NCBI GenBank assembly: GCA_905236985.1
Contig: CAJORF010000040.1
Span: forward strand, 1-53,461
Direction of reading: 5' to 3'
DNA length: 53,461 bases
From: an uncultured Bacteroidaceae bacterium
GTDB taxonomy: Bacteria > Bacteroidota > Bacteroidia > Bacteroidales > Bacteroidaceae
In this document: positions 51,136 through 53,461 of the stretch, piece after piece
Position numbering within the stretch: the stretch's first letter is position 1
Layout: each line of letters starts with the position of its first letter
Position numbers and translations under genes: made by a program
The notes under the pieces: model-generated
Told to the model about the DNA's origin: nothing
What the model saw: the letters and a program-made list of their open reading frames with translations, nothing else
Database searches by the model: none

Positions 51136-51143
51136 CAAAGGTA
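51136..51143 (-). promoter_or_regulatory. -7 box (TACCTTTG) for corA
   Basis: The minus strand reads TACCTTTGCAGCCG. The leader to ATG 50995 would be about 130 nt, long enough to fold. Confidence 0.55.
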
Positions 51144-51205
51144 CGTCTTTTCTGCGAAAAACGAGCATGAAAATCCATTTTTTTACTTGATAGCTCAAAA
51201 AAAAG

Positions 51206-51241
51206 AAGCCCGCTAACTGCATTGATGCAGCCAGCGGGCTT
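51206..51241 (-). terminator. Terminator of the rpsB-tsf operon
   Basis: Read on the minus strand, AAGCCCGCT-GG-CTGCAT pairs with ATGCAG-TT-AGCGGGCTT around a 2-bp mismatch and short loop. A T-rich tail (TTTTTTTT on minus) follows. Confidence 0.85.
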
Positions 51242-51282
51242 TGTTCTGAGTCGCTATAGGAATCTACAACGACAATAGTGCT

Positions 51283-52278
51283 TTACTCTGCGCGGAGGGT
51301 GAAACGCTTGAAGGCGGTCACGGTGAGATCCTTCTCGACGCTCTGGAGGTACTGGGCAACAGAGAAGTTCTTGTCCCAGATGTACTCCTGCTCAAGCAGG
51401 CAGCTCTCCTTGAAGAACTTCTTCAGGCGGCCCTGAGCGATGTTCTGGATCATCTGTTCGGGGAGGTTAGCAGCCTTCTCAGCAGCCACCTTCTCCTTGA
51501 TCTCGCGAACCATAGCAGCCTGCTCGGGCGTAATCCAACCCTTAGCCATATTGGACTCGATGTGATCCTCGCTATCTACGTGAGCAGGATTGACACCAGC
51601 CTTGCGGATAGCAGCTTCAACAGCCTTGGCAATCTGCTCCTCCTTGGTCTTCTCGACGGCGACGCGGAGCTCGCTGTCAATCGTTGCCTGAGGCACTGCG
51701 CTCTGGTCAACAGCCACGGGGTTAGCGGAAGCAATCTGCATAGCTACATTCTTGCCTACAGTAGCGTCCTCGACGCACTTGTTGAGTGCAACCATGGTGC
51801 AGAGCGTGTGCTTGTTCTGGTGGTCGTAGGTAGCGATGCACTCGCCTTCGATGACGCAGTAGCCATCGAGCTCCATCTTCTCACCAGTGATACCACTGCG
51901 AGCGACAACAGCATCCTGAATGGTTCCCTCGCCCATGGGCAGAGCCTTCACCTCGTCGAGGGTCTGGCAGCGAGCAGCCACAGCAGCGTCCATAATGTCC
52001 TGAGTGAGCTTGACGAAATCAGCATTGTTGGCGACAAAGTCAGTCTCGCACTTCAGGGCGATGATGGCGGCGAAGTTGCCGTCAGCCTTTACGAGCACGC
52101 ACCCCTCGGAAGCCTCGCGGTCGCTACGCTTAGCAGCGACAGCCTGTCCCTTCTTGCGGATGACCTCGATAGCGGCGTCGATGTTGCCTTCGCTCTCTTC
52201 GAGAGCCTTCTTGCAGTCTGCCAGACCTGCGCCAGTCATCTCGCGCAGCTTCTGGATATCTTTAATTGATACAGCCAT
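51283..52278 (-). CDS. tsf: Elongation factor Ts
   Basis: 331 residues. It regenerates EF-Tu-GTP by nucleotide exchange. The N-terminal UBA-like domain AVSIKDIQKLREMTGAGLADC is followed by the core CETDFVANNADF (the TDFVA motif contacts EF-Tu) and TLCTMVALNKCVED. The C-terminal KKFFKESCLLEQEYIWD is the family ending. Length is above E. coli (283) as in other Bacteroidetes. It follows rpsB after a 172-bp gap that is almost wholly filled by a palindromic repeat element ending 9 bp upstream of the ATG. Confidence 0.97.
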   Translation of the reverse strand: MAVSIKDIQKLREMTGAGLADCKKALEESEGNIDAAIEVIRKKGQAVAAKRSDREASEGCVLVKADGNFAAIIALKCETDFVANNADFVKLTQDIMDAAVAARCQTLDEVKALPMGEGTIQDAVVARSGITGEKMELDGYCVIEGECIATYDHQNKHTLCTMVALNKCVEDATVGKNVAMQIASANPVAVDQSAVPQATIDSELRVAVEKTKEEQIAKAVEAAIRKAGVNPAHVDSEDHIESNMAKGWITPEQAAMVREIKEKVAAEKAANLPEQMIQNIAQGRLKKFFKESCLLEQEYIWDKNFSVAQYLQSVEKDLTVTAFKRFTLRAE

Positions 52279-52287
52279 ATTCTTTTT

Positions 52288-52449
52288 AGACCCACCCCCG
52301 ACCCCTCCCGTGATGGAGGGGAGTGCTTGCGCTTGGAGGTCTTATAGGGTCATTTGTTTAATAAGTTATTACTATATTTTGAATCTTGTTTCAACCCGCA
52401 GGCTTCCCCTCCATGACGGGAGGGGTGCCCTTTAGGGCGGGGTGGGTCT
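52288..52449. repeat. 162-bp GC-rich palindromic element between rpsB and tsf
   Basis: The ends AGACCCACCCC (52288) and GGGGTGGGTCT (ending 52449) are perfect inverted repeats of 11 bp. The internal arms CCCCTCCCGTGATGGAGGGG (52302-52321) and CCCCTCCATGACGGGAGGGG (52406-52425) are inverted with one mismatch. It begins directly at the rpsB stop. Confidence 0.9.
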
Positions 52450-52450
52450 T

Positions 52451-53251
52451 TTACTCCTCCTCGGGAGCTTCCTCGTTCGCAACGTCATCGTCCTCGACGC
52501 GTGCGCTCTGCTTCACAGGCTTCTCGCCCTTTTCCTGGGCAGCGTCTGTGTCAATGCGCTCAGCCTTACGCTCCTCGAGACCTTCGTTGATAGCAGCAAT
52601 GCAAACATCGAGGATCACCTCAACACTCTTGCTGGCATCATCGTTGGCGGGGATGACGAAATCGATGTTGTCGGGATTGGAGTTGGTGTCAACGATACCG
52701 AAGACGGGGATACCCAGGCGGTTTGCCTCGCGAACGGCAATCTGCTCCTTGAGTACGTCAACGACGAAGAGGGCAGCGGGCAGACGGGTGAGGTCTGCAA
52801 CAGAACCGAGGTACTTCTCGAGCTTAGCGCGCTGGCGGCTAACCTGCAGAGCCTCGCGCTTGCTGAGGTTGGCAAATGTGCCGTCGGCAGTGAGCTTGTC
52901 AATGTTTGCCATCTTCTTGACAGCCTTGCGGATCGTAGCGAAGTTGGTGAGCATACCGCCGGGCCAACGCTCGATCACGTAGGGCATATTGATGGACGTA
53001 GCTTTCTCAGCCACGACCGTTTTGGCCTGTTTCTTAGTAGCAACGAAGAGGATTTTGCGACCGCTCTTGGCAATGTTCTTCAGAGCCTCGGCGGCTTCAT
53101 CCACCTTCACGACAGTCTTGTGAAGGTCGAGGATATGAATGCCATTCTTCTCCATGAAGATGTATGGAGCCATGGCGGGATTCCACTTACGCTTGAGGTG
53201 TCCAAAGTGGCAACCAGCCTCAAGAAGGGTTTCGAAATTTGTTCTTGGCAT
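52451..53251 (-). CDS. rpsB: 30S ribosomal protein S2
   Basis: 266 residues. The start MPRTNFETLLEAGCHFGHLK, then RKWNPAMAPYIFMEKNGIHI, RWPGGMLTNFATI and GIPVFGIVDTNSNPDNIDFVIPANDDA, are all diagnostic of S2. An acidic C-terminal tail (EDDDVANEEAPEEE) extends beyond the usual length, as in other Bacteroidales. It lies between rpsI and tsf in the classic rplM-rpsI-rpsB-tsf order. Confidence 0.98.
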   Translation of the reverse strand: MPRTNFETLLEAGCHFGHLKRKWNPAMAPYIFMEKNGIHILDLHKTVVKVDEAAEALKNIAKSGRKILFVATKKQAKTVVAEKATSINMPYVIERWPGGMLTNFATIRKAVKKMANIDKLTADGTFANLSKREALQVSRQRAKLEKYLGSVADLTRLPAALFVVDVLKEQIAVREANRLGIPVFGIVDTNSNPDNIDFVIPANDDASKSVEVILDVCIAAINEGLEERKAERIDTDAAQEKGEKPVKQSARVEDDDVANEEAPEEE

Positions 53252-53315
53252 AATTGAAATAAATAAATTGTTTACTTTCTTTTGGGTTAATTGTTAACCA
53301 ATCATGAGGTAACTA

Positions 53316-53347
53316 GATTTGACAATTTGACGATTTGACAATTTGAC
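53316..53347 (+). repeat. Four tandem (G/A)ATTTGAC octamers
   Basis: GATTTGAC, AATTTGAC, GATTTGAC, AATTTGAC in the rpsI-rpsB gap. It is like the GTCAAATC-type repeats in the alaS leader. Confidence 0.9.
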
Positions 53348-53419
53348 AAATGTCACAAGGTCCTCACGATTTAGATACTAAACGCAATTTATGCAGCCCA
53401 GCAAACTGGAGCCGATATA

Positions 53420-53461
53420 TTAACGTTTGCTGAACTGGAAGCGACGACGTGCCTTGGGCTG
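53420..53461 (-). CDS. rpsI: 30S ribosomal protein S9, C-terminal end
   Basis: The minus strand ends QPKARRRFQFSKR-stop, the hallmark tail of S9 (PKARRxxQFSKR), which reaches into the ribosomal P site. Only 13 codons are in the window, and the gene continues past the right edge. It sits upstream of rpsB in the translation operon; the 168-bp gap between them contains only short tandem repeats. Confidence 0.93.
   Translation of the reverse strand, partial: QPKARRRFQFSKR

Larger units (their letters stand above)
50996..51282. other. Intergenic stretch with corA leader and tsf terminator
   Basis: No gene seen. It holds the long corA leader (about 130 nt), the corA promoter box (51136-51143, minus) and the terminator hairpin downstream of tsf. 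Confidence 0.6.

Noticed and set aside
1..53461. tRNA or rRNA genes
   Set aside because: None was recognised by eye; a covariance-model scan would be needed to exclude small RNAs.

Overview
The window looks like a chromosomal piece of a Bacteroidales bacterium, most likely Prevotella or a close relative. The grounds are Bacteroidetes-type promoters (TAnnTTTG boxes) in front of many genes, a dipeptidyl peptidase IV, a cell-envelope alpha-2-macroglobulin, large secreted proteins ending in the 'DLSGRR...KG-Y/F-I...K' tail, a GH31 enzyme with accessory modules, and the order rpsI-rpsB-tsf. The genus is inferred, not proven.

Layout: (1) 1-11.2 kb: the start of ksgA (minus), then a co-directional plus-strand run of flippase-like membrane protein, pepD-type dipeptidase, a 1909-aa alpha-2-macroglobulin, surE, lpxB and pyrH. 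(2) 11.3-20.9 kb: alaS and two large secreted proteins, one with an endonuclease/exonuclease/phosphatase domain. (3) 20.9-24.7 kb, minus: a coiled-coil membrane protein, an S23-type four-helix protein, an orphan galactitol-type PTS EIIC and an exported-looking KduI. (4) 24.7-30.7 kb, plus: modular GH31 (FN3, discoidin-like, dockerin-like, cohesin-like), a zinc-ribbon membrane protein and a nucleotidyltransferase closed by a strong terminator. (5) 30.7-41.9 kb: an accessory island containing a YoeB-type toxin-antitoxin pair between two ~240-bp direct repeats, gene remnants, and a five-gene minus-strand operon (GIY-YIG protein, hsdM, DUF1016/YhcG nuclease, hsdS, hsdR), followed by 0.9 kb of repeat-rich DNA with no gene. 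(6) 41.9-53.4 kb: dipeptidyl peptidase IV, a peptidyl-prolyl isomerase lipoprotein, an rRNA m5C methyltransferase, thyA-folA, a DUF349 protein, corA, tsf, rpsB and the end of rpsI.

How the genes work together: the first block combines envelope and housekeeping work (lipid A, UMP kinase, rRNA methylation). The KduI/EIIC pair and GH31 point to uronate and plant or host glycan use. thyA-folA is a folate/thymidylate pair, and rpsI-rpsB-tsf is the translation operon. The island is a defence locus.

The most striking structural signal is a family of GC-rich palindromic elements with arms related to AGACCCACCCC...GGGGTGGGTCT. They lie between genes (rpsB-tsf), across gene ends (gatC stop and kduI signal peptide), and in frame inside the GH31 catalytic region as an exact 108-nt block. 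A second family, AT-rich TTTTCA-type strings, also appears as in-frame inserts in conserved genes. All assignments were made by eye from sequence motifs, and no database search was run.
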